In this document: piece by piece, positions 1 through 11,370 of the stretch
How positions within the stretch are numbered: position 1 is the stretch's first letter
Layout: each line of letters starts with the position of its first letter
NCBI GenBank assembly: GCA_963691705.1
Contig: OY829542.1
Location: 48,463,002-48,527,001, forward strand
Length of the DNA: 64,000 bases
Direction of reading: 5' to 3'
Origin: Viola odorata
Lineage: Eukaryota > Streptophyta > Magnoliopsida > Malpighiales > Violaceae
Translations under genes and position numbers: made by a program
The notes under the pieces: model-generated
The model's database searches: none
The model's input: the letters and a program-made list of their open reading frames with translations, nothing else
Told to the model about the DNA's origin: nothing

Positions 1-954
1 GATGTAAAGCTTCTTCAAGATACTAAAGCTTTCCTCTCAGATAACTTTGAGATGAAAGACCTTGAAGAAATATCTTTTGTGTTGGGGATTCAGATACACC
101 GTGATCGTTCACGGAGTACCCTTGGATTATCACAAAAGGGTTACATCGATAAAGTACTAAAGAGATTTAACATGCAAGATTGTAAGCCGTATGATACCCC
201 TATCTCCAAAGGTGAGAAGTTTAGCCTTGATCAGTGTCCTAAGACGGACTTGGATCGCAAGTTCATGGAGGGTGTACCATATGCTTCGGCTGTGGGAAGC
301 ATCATGTATGCACAGGTTTGCACCCGTCCGGACCTTGTATTTATTGTTGGTATGTTAGGCAGATACCAGAGCGATCCCGGAAGGGATCATTGGGTTGCAG
401 CCAAAAGAGTCTTTCGATACCTGCAGAAAACGAAAGACTATATGCTCACATACAGGAGATCAGATCAGCTAGAGATCATTGGGTATACTGATTCTGATTT
501 CGCTGGATTCCAGGATAGCCGGAGATCGACTTCAGGTTATGTCTTTCTTCTGGCTGAAGGAGCCATTTCATGGAAGAGTGCGAAACAATCACTTGTTGCA
601 TCTTCCACTATGGAGGCTGAGTTCGTAGCTTGCTACGGGGCATCCAGTCATGCTATATGGCTGCGGAACATGGTTAAGGAACTGCGAGTTGTCACTGGTA
701 TTGAGAGACTTTTGAGGATCTTTTGTGACAACCGGGCATCAGTGTTGTACTCCAACAGTAATCGGAGTACATCCAGGTCTAAGCACATTGATATAAAGTT
801 CCTTGTCGTTAAGGAAAGGGTTCAGAGCAATCAAGTTAGCATAGAGTTATTGGGTACAAACGATATGGTTGCGGATCCGCTCACTAAGGAATTGACACCT
901 ATAGCATTTCATGGTCATGTATCGAGTATGGGTGTCATTAAGTTAGATGCCTGA
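1..954 (+). CDS. Copia Pol C-terminus: end of reverse transcriptase plus RNase H (partial)
   Basis: The frame is open from base 1 and ends at TGA 952-954, so the 5' end is cut by the window. The visible part begins after the RT active site. It contains the copia RNase H domain with the acidic residues in GYTDSDFAG, the STMEAEFVA glutamate motif and the FCDNRASV aspartate motif. The KHIDIKF and ADPLTK motifs that close copia polyproteins follow. In the life cycle this domain removes the RNA template during cDNA synthesis in the virus-like particle. No stop or frameshift is seen in this portion, so the copy is not very old. The lineage within copia cannot be settled from this part alone. Confidence 0.92.
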   Translation, partial: DVKLLQDTKAFLSDNFEMKDLEEISFVLGIQIHRDRSRSTLGLSQKGYIDKVLKRFNMQDCKPYDTPISKGEKFSLDQCPKTDLDRKFMEGVPYASAVGSIMYAQVCTRPDLVFIVGMLGRYQSDPGRDHWVAAKRVFRYLQKTKDYMLTYRRSDQLEIIGYTDSDFAGFQDSRRSTSGYVFLLAEGAISWKSAKQSLVASSTMEAEFVACYGASSHAIWLRNMVKELRVVTGIERLLRIFCDNRASVLYSNSNRSTSRSKHIDIKFLVVKERVQSNQVSIELLGTNDMVADPLTKELTPIAFHGHVSSMGVIKLDA

Positions 955-3273
955 TGTTGCTACCCGATTTTTGACGCACTTTCTGTTTATCGCATTATTA
1001 GCCCATTTAAATCGAAATTCTATTGATTTTCGATTTTAGGCTATTTGTTTTAATATTTCTTACCATTTCGTGTCATTTTAGTTTTTTCGTATTTTTACTA
1101 TTTTTCGTTCGAACTTCTATCGGTCCCGAATAAATTTCCTCGGACCGTGGATCGAACGCCTTCTGGCTTTAATTGATAATTATCTACTATTATTTGCGTT
1201 CGCGTCATCTTATTTTATTTTATCCAATTTACTTTGTTATAGCATTTATTTTTCGTTCGAACTTTTAAGGATTCCGAACAAATAAATTCGGACCTCAAAT
1301 CGAACTTTTTCTTTATTTACTGATTACTATTTATTTTGTTGCATTTTATTGCATGTTTTAGTATTTTTGGTTCTCACTTCAAACGAGATTCCTCGTGTTG
1401 ATAGTTCGAACCAATTAAATAAATATTAAACATTTTCCAAAGGTCAACTCATCTTAGCCCTTGATCAAGGGTTGACTCATTTTTCTCCTCATCCAACGGA
1501 TCCCAATTTAAGCATGAGGATGCATGCATGTTCTTCCTCTGACACCAACCCAAATGCAAATTCGTTTTGTGCAACATGCCACCTCAGGCCATATTCGTTT
1601 TGCTCCTTTCTCTTTCCCTTCGTCCCTGTAGCTTATTGTCATTTTCCTCTCCTCAACCCCTCTAAAATATCAGGCAGATTAACACACAAAAAACACACAC
1701 ACACTCTCTCTCTCTCGCGGCGGAAGCAAGGCAAGCAATTTCTCATCCCTTTCATTCTTCTTTAATTCGTTTAATTTAGGTATTAGCTTGCTCTAATCTC
1801 TATTTACTTCCTTGTTTTTGTTTATCGGCTCTTTCTTCTGTTTTTTTTCTTGTTCGCTTGCCGTTGCTGCCGGAGTTAATGTCGCCGAAGCCACTGCCAA
1901 GCCGCTGCTGGGCTACTGCCGCGTCACCGTCGAGCTACTGTTGCGCTGCTGCTTGTCACGCCGCCAGTTGCTGGCTGTCTTGGCTGCTGGAACGGTGCAG
2001 ACGAGGGAGGGAGATGATGAACAGCGTTTGAGGGGGATGGAGGAGCCAACCGTGCTCCGCCACTGCTGCTGTCGCGCACCGCCCCTGCTGTTTCCGTCGC
2101 CCGCTGCAGTCGCCGGAGCTGCTACTGGTCCGCTGTCGGGACTCATCTCTCGGCTACACTGCTACTGGTTCTTGTTTGGCTCAAGGAAGGAGATGAAGCC
2201 AAGGAAGAAGGAGAAGCGGGCTTGGGCTGCACCCTTTTTCATTTAGTTGATCATGGGCTTGGCTTGTGCCAAGCCCAAATGAAAACAAGAAAGGGCTTGG
2301 CCCTTGGTTAGACTTGGGCCCTGCTAATGGGCCCAATTTCTAGGCCCAGTAGGCCTAGTCCAAATTTTCAGTCCATCGCATTTATTTTTTCGTATGCTTA
2401 CGTGTTTATTTAATTTTCGTATGCTTGTACTGTTTATTTAATTTTCGTATACTTGCGTGTTTATTTATTTTCGTATGCTTGTACTGTTTATTTAATTTTC
2501 GTATGCTTGCGTGTTTATTTATTTTCGTATTCTTGTACTGTTTATTTAATTTTTGTATGCTTGCATGTTTAATTATTATTTTCGTATGCTTGCATGTTTA
2601 ATTACTCTACCTGCATTTAATCGTCAAAAACGATTATTTTGCTTGCGTACAATAATTTTGATGTCGATTATTCGAATGTTCGTACTATCTAATTAATTAT
2701 ATTTTCGCATGCTTTCAAAGGCTTAGATGGATTATTCCACCCGTATTTAATCACCAAAATTAATTATTTCACTCGCAACAAGTCATTAAATATTTATCTA
2801 TTTCAACTATCATTTTTTTTTCAAACTAATAATCTCGTCTTTATAGGGTAAATCAACCGATACCCTCCACAAGTACGCATTTCTTACCCTCTTATTTATT
2901 CCACGCTTTTTCCACATATAATCGTATGCGTTGTTAAAATTTAATCTGTTGGGCATGATTACCTAAATTAGGACTTTATATTTTTCCAAACATGATTAAA
3001 CACCTCGTTTCTCCGGTAACCTTTTTAGGATGTGACTCGGGTGCCTAACACCTTCCCGAGTCCATAATACGACCCCGAACCGTTGTTCTCGGGTTCAGAC
3101 CCATTTTGCCTTAGCATTTTTATTTTTTATTCATGACTTTAGGCCCCCCTAAACCTAGAAACAAATTAGGGTGGCGACTTCATTGCATTATGTGAGATAA
3201 ATCCAATTTCGTCTCACATCCAGTCCCAAACCCGCGTCGTATTAGGATAAAATCCAAAGAGGGGGGTGCGACA
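955..3273. mobile_element. Solo LTR (probably Ty3/gypsy type) inserted in the copia element
   Basis: The 2319-bp segment starts TGTTGC and ends GCGACA (TG...CA ends with imperfect inverted repeats). It is flanked on both sides by the 5-bp target duplication CCTGA (950-954 and 3274-3278). The left copy of the duplication includes the copia stop codon. No gag or pol frames occur inside, so this is a single LTR left after LTR-LTR recombination. The interior has a GC-rich stretch around 1860-2240, a short diverged repeat around 1100 and 1250 (TTTTCGTTCGAACTT), and a tandem array around 2380-2600. Small open frames in it resemble no protein. Assignment to gypsy is inferred from length and end sequence only. 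Confidence 0.85.
2380..2600. repeat. Tandem repeat array inside the solo LTR
   Basis: A unit of about 28-30 bp built from TTTATTTAATTTTCGTATGC is repeated about seven times. Successive copies alternate between GCGTG/GCATG and GTACTG variants, so the higher-order period is about 57 bp. Internal arrays like this are common in long plant LTRs. Confidence 0.8.
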
Positions 3274-3679
3274 CCTGAGATTAGTGGGAGTTTGGTTTGT
3301 ACAATTTTGTGACTCATATATGCGATGACTGTGTATTATGTTATTTCACAGTTTATGGATATTGATTTTATTCAATATATGCTCTGAATTTTGATCTCAT
3401 AAAGTAAAGAGGATCAGTTGGAAATAGACATGTATAGATTATTTCACATGTAATTTCCATGTTGCACATGCGCACTGGATCTATGTCGTTAGTTAGTTAG
3501 TACTCATAATCATTATGAGTTTAGTTGCTTGGACTGCGACGACTGCTCTCTTGGTTCTTGTATTAATGAAGCTAATGGACCGGATTGAATTAGACGGATA
3601 TATGCTAGCATTCGGGGGTTAACATATGATTGTATGACAAAAGGTGGTACTATAAGGATCGCACATTGTCGAGTTGTCC

Positions 3680-3689
3680 AAGTGGGAGA
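3680..3689 (+). other. Polypurine tract of the copia element
   Basis: AAGTGGGAGA lies immediately before the LTR start at 3691, the usual copia arrangement for priming plus-strand cDNA synthesis. Confidence 0.85.
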
Positions 3690-3690
3690 T

Positions 3691-4279
3691 TGTTAGAATT
3701 TGGACAACGGGACTAATGTGTCAGTACCGTTCGTACACGTTGGAATATATGGACACATATGTTATGTGTGTACCGTCATATAATATATTGTTAACATTAG
3801 GTTAATTGGACCAAATTGATGATCTATTAAAGTTAAGGGGTCCAATCGTCTAATTAATACAGTGTGGGGGCACATTCAGTATTTGTGCAGAGTCCCGGAT
3901 TAATTACAATTGTTGATGGGTCAATTTGTAATTAACATAAGTTAAATATAATTGAGATTTAGTCCCTGGTGGAAGTTGCCATATATAAGGAAAAGTTCTT
4001 CTGTTATAACGCATAAGGAAAAAAGTAGGGTTTTCTTTTAGAAAAGAAAAACAACAGAGCGTTATCAGAAAAGACAGAGAACATAGGGTACCCATACGCC
4101 CAAGGCAACGATTCACCAGAAGACTTTTGTTCCCGGATTTCTATATCGATCATGGCATCATTATCATCAGGTACGCTTCCACATTCCGTTATTTGATTCA
4201 TGTATTAATCGAATTGATTTGTTCCTATACTGTTGTTCATAAGGTTAAGAACAACAGTGAATATCCTTTGGTTCTAACA
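3691..4279 (+). repeat. 3' LTR of the copia element
   Basis: This 589-bp LTR is bounded by TGTTAGAA and TTCTAACA. A TATA-like motif (ATATATAAGG, 3981-3990) marks the likely U3/R boundary. The other LTR is outside the window, so insertion age cannot be estimated here. Confidence 0.88.
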
Positions 4280-6516
4280 ATAAACCCTAATTAATTACCC
4301 CCTAACCTATTTTTTTCATCAAACATGCCCCTAAACTTTATCATTTATCCCCAAAGCCCCACATCCCGTTAGGAATTCATAAAAAATGCTAGGGTTCAGA
4401 CCAAAAGAAGGTTCGTTGAAAAATTATTGGTATAACCCATGAAGGGGCATGCATAACCAGTTATGCTACAAACTAGAAGAGTAATTAATCAAGTTAGAAT
4501 TTATTTATTTTAGTAAAAATAAGGAAATATTCCCTTAATCTTTAGAAATCCTCGTTAGAATATTTTCATTTTTCAATAACAAAATTGTTAGATCAAAAGA
4601 CTTGTGAACCTAGCTAACCACAGTCCAGTCCAAGACTTTGCAAGTTTCACCGCAAACGCTGCACTTTTGTTATGAACCTCACACAAATATTCCCATCACC
4701 AGACCCACAAAAAACCCGGCCCAACACAAAATTTTATAAATCAATATTTGAAAAGCTAATAAAAAGAAGAAAAAAAAACTAAATGTGGGTTCAAGAAGAA
4801 CTAATATTCACATCAATTTTGTGTCCCTTGAGACCAATTCTTTATTTGGTTAGACTAAAAAGTTTAAAAAATTAGTAAAGCTCTTTATAATAGGTTATCG
4901 ACTATCCTTTTAGTATATTTCTTTTTTTACGATAAATTGAGAAAATATATAAATCAAAGAGCACCAAAAGATAGCAATATTAACTGATTGGTTTTGAGTC
5001 ATATAATAAGAAAAGAAAAACAAAAATTAACAAATGATTTAAAATGGGAAAACAATATGATGACGAATGTATGATGATAATTCGGGATTTGTAACTACAC
5101 ATTCTCCTTTCCCATCTCATCGATTTTATTTGGGCATTACCAATTTCATGAAAGTGAGAGAGACACATTGTCATGAGTTCATGCATGGTAGTGGTAGGTG
5201 CCATCACACCCCAAAAAGAACAAAAAAGAAGAAGGTAGCCACTAACAAATATTAGGCACCAAAAGATTTTTCAAAAAGAACTCGTACCTATACGTTTTAT
5301 TAGATATTTTCAGAGTATGATGCACATAATTTTTTAGATATAGTTTAGTTTTTAAAAAATTATATATGTATTAATAAAGGTTTAAAATTTGTGTAACTTT
5401 GTAGCTTTAAAAATTATTATATTTTATGTTTTTTTTCCACGTCAATATCTATGAATCCCATATAAATCAAAAATCGATAAAAAAAATTACACACATCGAT
5501 ATCAATAATTTTTTTAATTAGCAGTATACCACCACCCTTCTCTTAGGTGCGAAGGAAGGAATAAGTAGAGCAAGAAAGAAGAAGCAGGTACGGTAGGTGC
5601 ATATACGGGTCAAAGTCACAATGGATGCAAGCCAGCCGGCCCAGAAAATACTCACAGATTCCATGGAAATTACAGGAGTTCCATCTTGAAAATGCCTTGC
5701 AATAAAAGCAATATTATTCCCCTTTCATTATCACTCAAAGTTCAAAACTCCCACCACCAAAAGAGGAAACAGGAAGAATTTGATGCCAATTGTCCCAAAT
5801 TTGAATCTTCAAACTCCTTTGTTTTATACAAGGTTTGGGCCTATTTGCCTTGGATTCTTGTTATTACTAATTATTTGGGACATTTGGCAACCCTTACTTA
5901 GATGTGAGAAGCAAATGGATGAGGATATGATAGAGATCCAACGGTTGAGGTCACTTTCATGTAATAAGGATCAAGGTTTAGGAGAAATTATTAGATGTGA
6001 CTAATGTATAACATAACATATGGTTCGTCAACTAATAAAAAAATATTAGAGTAATCTTTTCTATATACAAGTGGGCGAAATTTTACAGTAGTTATTTTCC
6101 TAAATTCGTTAGAATACGGCTAATCGTGTTTGAATCGAGTTGGCATACTAAAAAGTAAAGTGTTTATAGCATATAATTTCTTCGTATATAATGATTCAAC
6201 CTACAACCTCTTATTTAAAAGATGAGAGTGACAAACCATTCACATAAATTACTTATTGTCGGTCTAAACTAATTGTAGACTATTATGATTCTGTCAATTT
6301 TTTACTTAACTCAAGTCTCTCTCTCTCGATGAGTTTGAGTTTTGAATTCTCCATTTTTTAGCGTGACAATGCTTAAAATAAGATTAATCTCTAATCGGAT
6401 ATCCGAATTGAGAAATTATTAAGGAAAACAATGGATAAGTCTTCATGGTTCAAGGTGAGCGGTAATATGAAAACTAGTGATCGGTTGAACAATCTTCAAT
6501 TTTTTCTCCTGCCTTA
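4280..6516. other. Intergenic, AT-rich, no gene recognised
   Basis: This stretch contains only short frames without recognisable domains, poly-A/T runs and no clear inverted-repeat element. No RNA gene was found. Confidence 0.6.
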
Positions 6517-6871
6517 GTGGGTGTTTTGGCCGCTACAATTGGCAAATTTTCTAAAAAGAATAAAATACATTGCATCTATTTCCTAAATCTCAAATTCCAC
6601 CTTTAATTTTACATATATTAGTCTTAATTAACCCCTTTAACAAAATTAACCTTACTTTGTTATTTCCATTTGAATGAAATTGTCACAATATTGTAATGTC
6701 ACGTTTGAAATTTAGATGTTTTCAACTCAAATGAAAATCAAAAAATATATTAATTTTATTAGAGGGGCTTAATAGAGATCAATGTACTAAATTAAAGTCG
6801 CAATTTAAGATTTAGTAAATGTAATGTATTGTTTGAGAAAACTTAACAAATTCAAGGACCAAAACAAACGC
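6517..6871. mobile_element. MITE with ~80-bp inverted repeats and TA target duplication
   Basis: The left end (around TGTTTTGG, then CATTGCATCTATTTCCTAAATC) is mirrored by the right end, whose reverse complement reads TGTTTTGG then CATTACATTTACTAAATC. TA dinucleotides flank at 6515-6516 and 6872-6873. The inverted repeats have clearly diverged, and no coding capacity is present. A TA duplication suggests a Tc1/mariner-like mobiliser. Confidence 0.6.
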
Positions 6872-7263
6872 TAAACTTGTTTTTCTTTGCAAAACTGGCG
6901 CTGAATTGCGCAATAAATCAAATAGCATTAAACTCGTACGGTGATGTAATTCCTTATATGCTTGATTTGGTAATTAGGGTTGGAAAAGCAAAAGCAAAAA
7001 GATGAAGATCCAAATCAAAATGGCAGTAATATATCTGCTTCATTTTTCTACTATGCAAACAGAAATTGAAAACTATTCCTTATCACTTATATATATATAT
7101 ACACGAACAGATTACAAAAGCATCTAAGCACAAAGTTTGAAATTTTCATGCCAGAATCAACACCTAGCAACTAGAAATAGATTGCTAATTAATCCACAAA
7201 TTTTGTTTCCTCCCCCATTTATAATTTTTGGGATAATAATCTTCTTAATTAAACAATTTTAAT

Positions 7264-7956
7264 TCATGCATTACAACAAACCAACAATTTAGCTTCAAGC
7301 CACCTTTGTTTATTAACCCTTGCAATGAAATCTTCCACTCTTCTGTTCAGCTCCTCAGTTGGCAATAATCCACTTTGATCTTCTTGATCCTCATCAATTT
7401 TCTTGATTTCTTGATCACCTTTTTCCTTTTCTTGGACAGTAACTTGTTTATCTTCTTCATCTCTAGGTAATTCAGTAACGATCACTTCCTTAACTTCTTC
7501 TTTCAGTATCTCTTTCTCTTCAAGAACAGGACTAATATTCATCCTCTCCTCTTCCAATTTCAATTTCAATTCCAATATACCCTCCCCTGCTCTGATAATA
7601 CTCCTACTCCTGTCAACATATTCCTCGTAAATTCCGCGGTCCGGAGAAGATTGTGATGGTGAGCCAAGAAGCATTGATTCCCCAACAAGAAAGGCAACAA
7701 TGACATTGGCCACAATGAACAAGGATTTAGGACCAAGGAAGCAGGACAACTTAGTTGAAAGATGGAGGAACAATAATTGTTTCATGGATAGACAAAAGGA
7801 AGGGAACCGATAAGGGGACAAGCAAATCAAACTACATGTCAATCCAAGAAATGAAATGAAAACAAGATTGCAGAGAAACTGATCAAATTGGGTGGTGATC
7901 TTGTAATATCTCTTCATGGATTGATTCCTTTTATTCTCCCTTGTAATAGCATCCAT
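7264..7956 (-). CDS. DUF4408/DUF761-type membrane protein (cotton-fiber-protein family)
   Basis: A single-exon gene of 230 residues with its ATG at 7956-7954. The N-terminal half holds two hydrophobic segments (about residues 28-48 and 75-96); the second resembles the membrane segment of DUF4408 proteins. An acidic, Lys/Glu-rich linker follows. The C-terminus around residues 198-225 (EELNRRVEDFIARVNKQRW) is the DUF761 motif. Proteins of this family are plant-specific, predicted to be membrane-anchored, and their molecular role is unknown. A TATA box lies about 110 bp upstream on the same strand. Length and domain order fit the family, and no defect is seen. Confidence 0.85.
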   Translation of the reverse strand: MDAITRENKRNQSMKRYYKITTQFDQFLCNLVFISFLGLTCSLICLSPYRFPSFCLSMKQLLFLHLSTKLSCFLGPKSLFIVANVIVAFLVGESMLLGSPSQSSPDRGIYEEYVDRSRSIIRAGEGILELKLKLEEERMNISPVLEEKEILKEEVKEVIVTELPRDEEDKQVTVQEKEKGDQEIKKIDEDQEDQSGLLPTEELNRRVEDFIARVNKQRWLEAKLLVCCNA

Positions 7957-8065
7957 TCTTGAAACAAATAGGAATTGGAAGAAAGGGTTTTATGTAATTA
8001 TGATTGGAAAGGTTAGAGAGAGAGATTTCACATTTGGCTGAAAGTAGAGAAATGGAATGAAAGGG

Positions 8066-8074
8066 TTTATATAG
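8066..8074 (-). promoter_or_regulatory. TATA box of the DUF4408/DUF761 gene
   Basis: CTATATAAA on the minus strand, about 110 bp upstream of the ATG at 7956. The spacing fits a short 5' leader of about 80 nt. Confidence 0.6.
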
Positions 8075-8348
8075 GGAGAAAAAAAGGTGGGTTTTATGAT
8101 GATGGTGAGGATATTTTGGTGGGATACGAGTGATGTTGCTTTTATTGCTATTTTCTTTTAAATGTTGGGAGGTCGCTTTTGTAGTATTTGAGTGCTTTTG
8201 TTTTTTAGCCTCCTCTTGCTTTCCACCATTTCTGTTGATGGTTTTGATTTATTCCATCTGGAATTTCACTTTCAAAAAACTACAATCATTAGTATTTGCT
8301 ATGAATTCATCATTAAGCAACTGCCCAAACCCCTAGTTTCTGGATTAA

Positions 8349-8450
8349 TTCAACTATCCAGGCTATATAGCATATGCATAGATATAGTATTTTAGTCCAA
8401 TCATTTAATTGTTTGAAGTTCAACTATCCAGGCTATATAGCATATGCATA
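8349..8450. repeat. Perfect 32-bp direct repeat, 70-bp period
   Basis: TTCAACTATCCAGGCTATAT and the following 12 bases occur identically at 8349-8380 and 8419-8450. This looks like a recent small tandem duplication with a 38-bp spacer. Confidence 0.85.
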
Positions 8451-10395
8451 AAACATATGTTCATCATTCACTTAGTTTTTAGGTTTGAGTTTCGGAATGG
8501 AGAAAAACTATGTATGTTGAGCGAACCGATCTATTTAGAGTTCAACGATACTTGAACGAGATTGATCTTCTATCGGAAACAAACCGAGAATACAAAAGAT
8601 AAATTACCGGGGGATTGTGTAAAAAGAAAAAAACGTGTCACATTGACATTTGCAAATGGTCTGTGCTTTTTAGGATTGTTGGTTTTGTATGCTTTTTTGG
8701 TTGTATAATTGAAGTAGAAGGTAGCCCATGTGTTGAATGGAAGATTAAAGGAGCTTTTTGTAAAAAATGAGAGGGTAGTTCTAGTCGTCTAGGAACAATG
8801 ACATTTTTTTGGTCACTATCAAAACTGTTACCTCATTTACATATATGATTCGTTTCTTAGACAAATCATAGATATTGGACCACAAAACCTACCCTAAGTA
8901 ATTTCATGCTAATATTATTCACATTATTTCAAATAATTATATTATTTTAAGAATTCTTAATTAGACAGAAGATAACTATTCTTATCCGAGGATTATGGGA
9001 TGTAAAGGAGATTGACTTTCTTCGTTAACAATCTCTACCAAGTCAATCGGCATATAATTCATTTGTTGTCTGATTAGTGATAAAAATACCAATAGAGAGT
9101 CGGACCCAAATTCGAATCCCATCTCCGTTTATAAAAAAAGTATGCAAAAAAATCCCCCTATATTGTCCCTCGCATAAAAACAAAATTTTCAATCTACAAC
9201 CCATGACATTATTAGGGACCAATTATTTTAAAAACTTTTGTCGGAAAAGAAGATATAAGAAGAATGTGTTTTTAGTTTTGTTAAAATTAAAAAATAAATA
9301 TATTACATCATAATTGCCTACTGTAGAACAGGGGTAAAAAACGAAGTAAAAGTATATTGGGGGGTTGTTTTCATCTTAATTTGTGTTATATAATAATGGT
9401 ACAACTAGCTGAGGTAATGCGTAGATTTTGGATTTGGGCTGGCAGATCAATAGCATGATTTAAAACCTACAACCCTATGCTATCACCACCTAGTTGCAAC
9501 TTTCAAATCAACAAAAAGGTTTGCATTATTGTTTTTGCAATAATGGGTATATTACAGATTCAACGAATTGCTTTCCAAAGATTCCATGGGAAAAGTTGCA
9601 CCATGCACATTTACATGAGGGAATACTTAAGTTAGGATGAATTTGTGGACTAATGAAGCTTCGTGTGTAACAGAGGTTATGCTTTGGTGTAAGAGTATAT
9701 GATTTTTGTGTAAATAAGAGGATGCTTTTCTTCTTCAACTACTTTTTAACTACAAAATGATCTTAAAGTTAAAACGGGCATCATCTCAAAATGGGCTTCA
9801 AATCAATCATGTAACTTTGTTTAAAACTAGGAAATTAGAAAGCCAAGGACATCAATAATTAAAGTTATTGGGTGCCAGTTATTTTAGATTGAAATTGGGA
9901 GGGGTCCTCTTTTATAAATTTTAACATATATAAATTAAGTAAGAATAATTTTATATCAGTTGATCTATCTGCACGTAAGTATAATTAAAAAAAATTAGTA
10001 AAAAACAAAAGACATGATTCTCTTTTTCCTACTATTAATAGAAAATATTTGCCTGATTTATAAATAATACTCCTACTATGGTATACAAATTTAAAAAAAA
10101 AAATAGATATGGCCTATGAGGATTCCTTCGTGCTGTAGCCTTGTAGGTATGCGAAAGGCTGAAGCTGACTAAAATGGGCTAGGCCCAAAAAGCCCAGCAA
10201 GCAATTTTTTCCCCTCCTTTGCTTTAATTATTATATTTATTTCATCTCTTCTTTTTCGGATCCTTCCGGTGTCTTTTTAATAAAAATTAGTTCGAGTTCT
10301 ATCAGATACTTAAAAAGGAACGACTCTTCCAGCATAATTTTCTCTATTCTCAAGATTCAAGATTCAAACTCAAAACATTAGTTAGGGGTGAATAA
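8451..10395. other. Intergenic, nothing recognised
   Basis: AT-rich sequence with scattered short frames that match no family. No inverted-repeat element or RNA gene was recognised. Confidence 0.55.
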
Positions 10396-10861
10396 GGGGT
10401 TGTTTAGTTACGGAGAATTTTCTGAAAATTTTACAAAACTGGAAAATTTTGCAAAAGCTGTTTCACAGCCATAATTTTGCCAAATTTTCTGTTTTGCAAA
10501 AAAATTCAATTTTTTTATTTTTTTACTCTAATTTAATAAATCCATATTATTAATCTAAAAAAATAATAATGTTATTTTAAACATATCTATCCTTGTAATT
10601 TATGTAAATTGATACAAATTGTGCTAAAAATACTTCATAATTGATATTTAACTAACTAATACTCTTAATTAAAATTATACGAGTAAAATTCAATGTTTAA
10701 CATTGTAATTAGGGGTGGCAAATGGGTAGGTATGGGTGGGTATGGGTGGGGATTAAATGGGTATGGGTGGGTATGAGTATCATACCCATTTATTACCCAT
10801 ATAATTTTTTAAATGGGTACCCATACCCATTTACACCCATTAAATTATACCCACCCATTTA

Positions 10862-11140
10862 GACCATCCACAGCAGCGGGTGTTAAATTTAGGGTGTTAT
10901 TCACTTTCTCTCAATCATATAGAATAGTGGCGCGCTGCCATTGGCTGTCTTGTTATTATTTTTATTTTTTTAAAAGAAGGCCTGACAGTGGGGTTTCCAC
11001 TGTCAGTTTAGTCCGGTATTAAATTTTGATACCGGACTCATCCTACTCAGCTTTTAACCTTTAATTGATACCCTGCTGCACCCACAAAATAACATTTGAC
11101 ACTTAATTGATACCCAATTGACACCCTGCTGCTGGTAGTC
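10862..11140. mobile_element. 279-bp MITE nested in the hAT element
   Basis: Imperfect inverted ends are GACCATCCACAGCAGCGGGT and, reversed from the right, GACTACCAGCAGCAGGGTGT. They are flanked by a 7-bp repeat CCATTTA at 10855-10861 and 11141-11147. The interior contains two adjacent perfect hairpins: stem CTGACAGTGG (10982-11006) and stem AGTCCGGTAT (11010-11038). Family is not certain. Confidence 0.7.
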
Positions 11141-11290
11141 CCATTTACACCCATTTAAATTATATCTACTTAATAAAAAAAAATTATTAAATAAGATTTA
11201 AAATATTATGTTTGATAACAAAATATAGATTTTGATAAAATTTGACTAAGTGACTCGATTTTGACTATGTATGATGGTTTTATCGTTTAA

Positions 11291-11370
11291 GCTCGGGTTT
11301 GACCATTTAGTCTCGGGTTTGACCATTTAGGCTCGGGTTTGACCATTTAGTCTCGGATTTTATCGTTTAA
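11291..11370. repeat. 20-bp tandem repeat, about four copies
   Basis: The unit GCTCGGGTTTGACCATTTAG is repeated at 11291, 11311 and 11331, and a diverged fourth copy starts at 11351. It sits inside the hAT element. Confidence 0.88.

Larger units (their letters stand above)
1..4279 (+). mobile_element. 3' part of a Ty1/copia LTR retrotransposon, interrupted by a solo LTR
   Basis: The element starts outside the window. In order it shows the C-terminal reverse transcriptase/RNase H region (1-954), a foreign 2.3 kb insertion (955-3273), its own 3' noncoding region (3274-3690), a polypurine tract (3680-3689) and a 589-bp 3' LTR (3691-4279). The LTR begins TGTTAGAA and ends TTCTAACA, a perfect 8-bp inverted terminal repeat. 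With the insertion removed, the coding end joins directly to the 3' noncoding region. The 5' LTR, gag, integrase and most of the reverse transcriptase lie upstream of the window. Confidence 0.93.

Noticed and set aside
1472..2246. Open frames of 97 and 144 codons inside the solo LTR
   Set aside because: They lie wholly within a segment bounded by LTR ends and a target duplication, with low-complexity composition and no recognisable domain.
8130..8395. Two overlapping 67-68 codon frames
   Set aside because: Hydrophobic composition comes from T-rich DNA; no promoter, family motif or conserved start. They overlap the 32-bp duplication.
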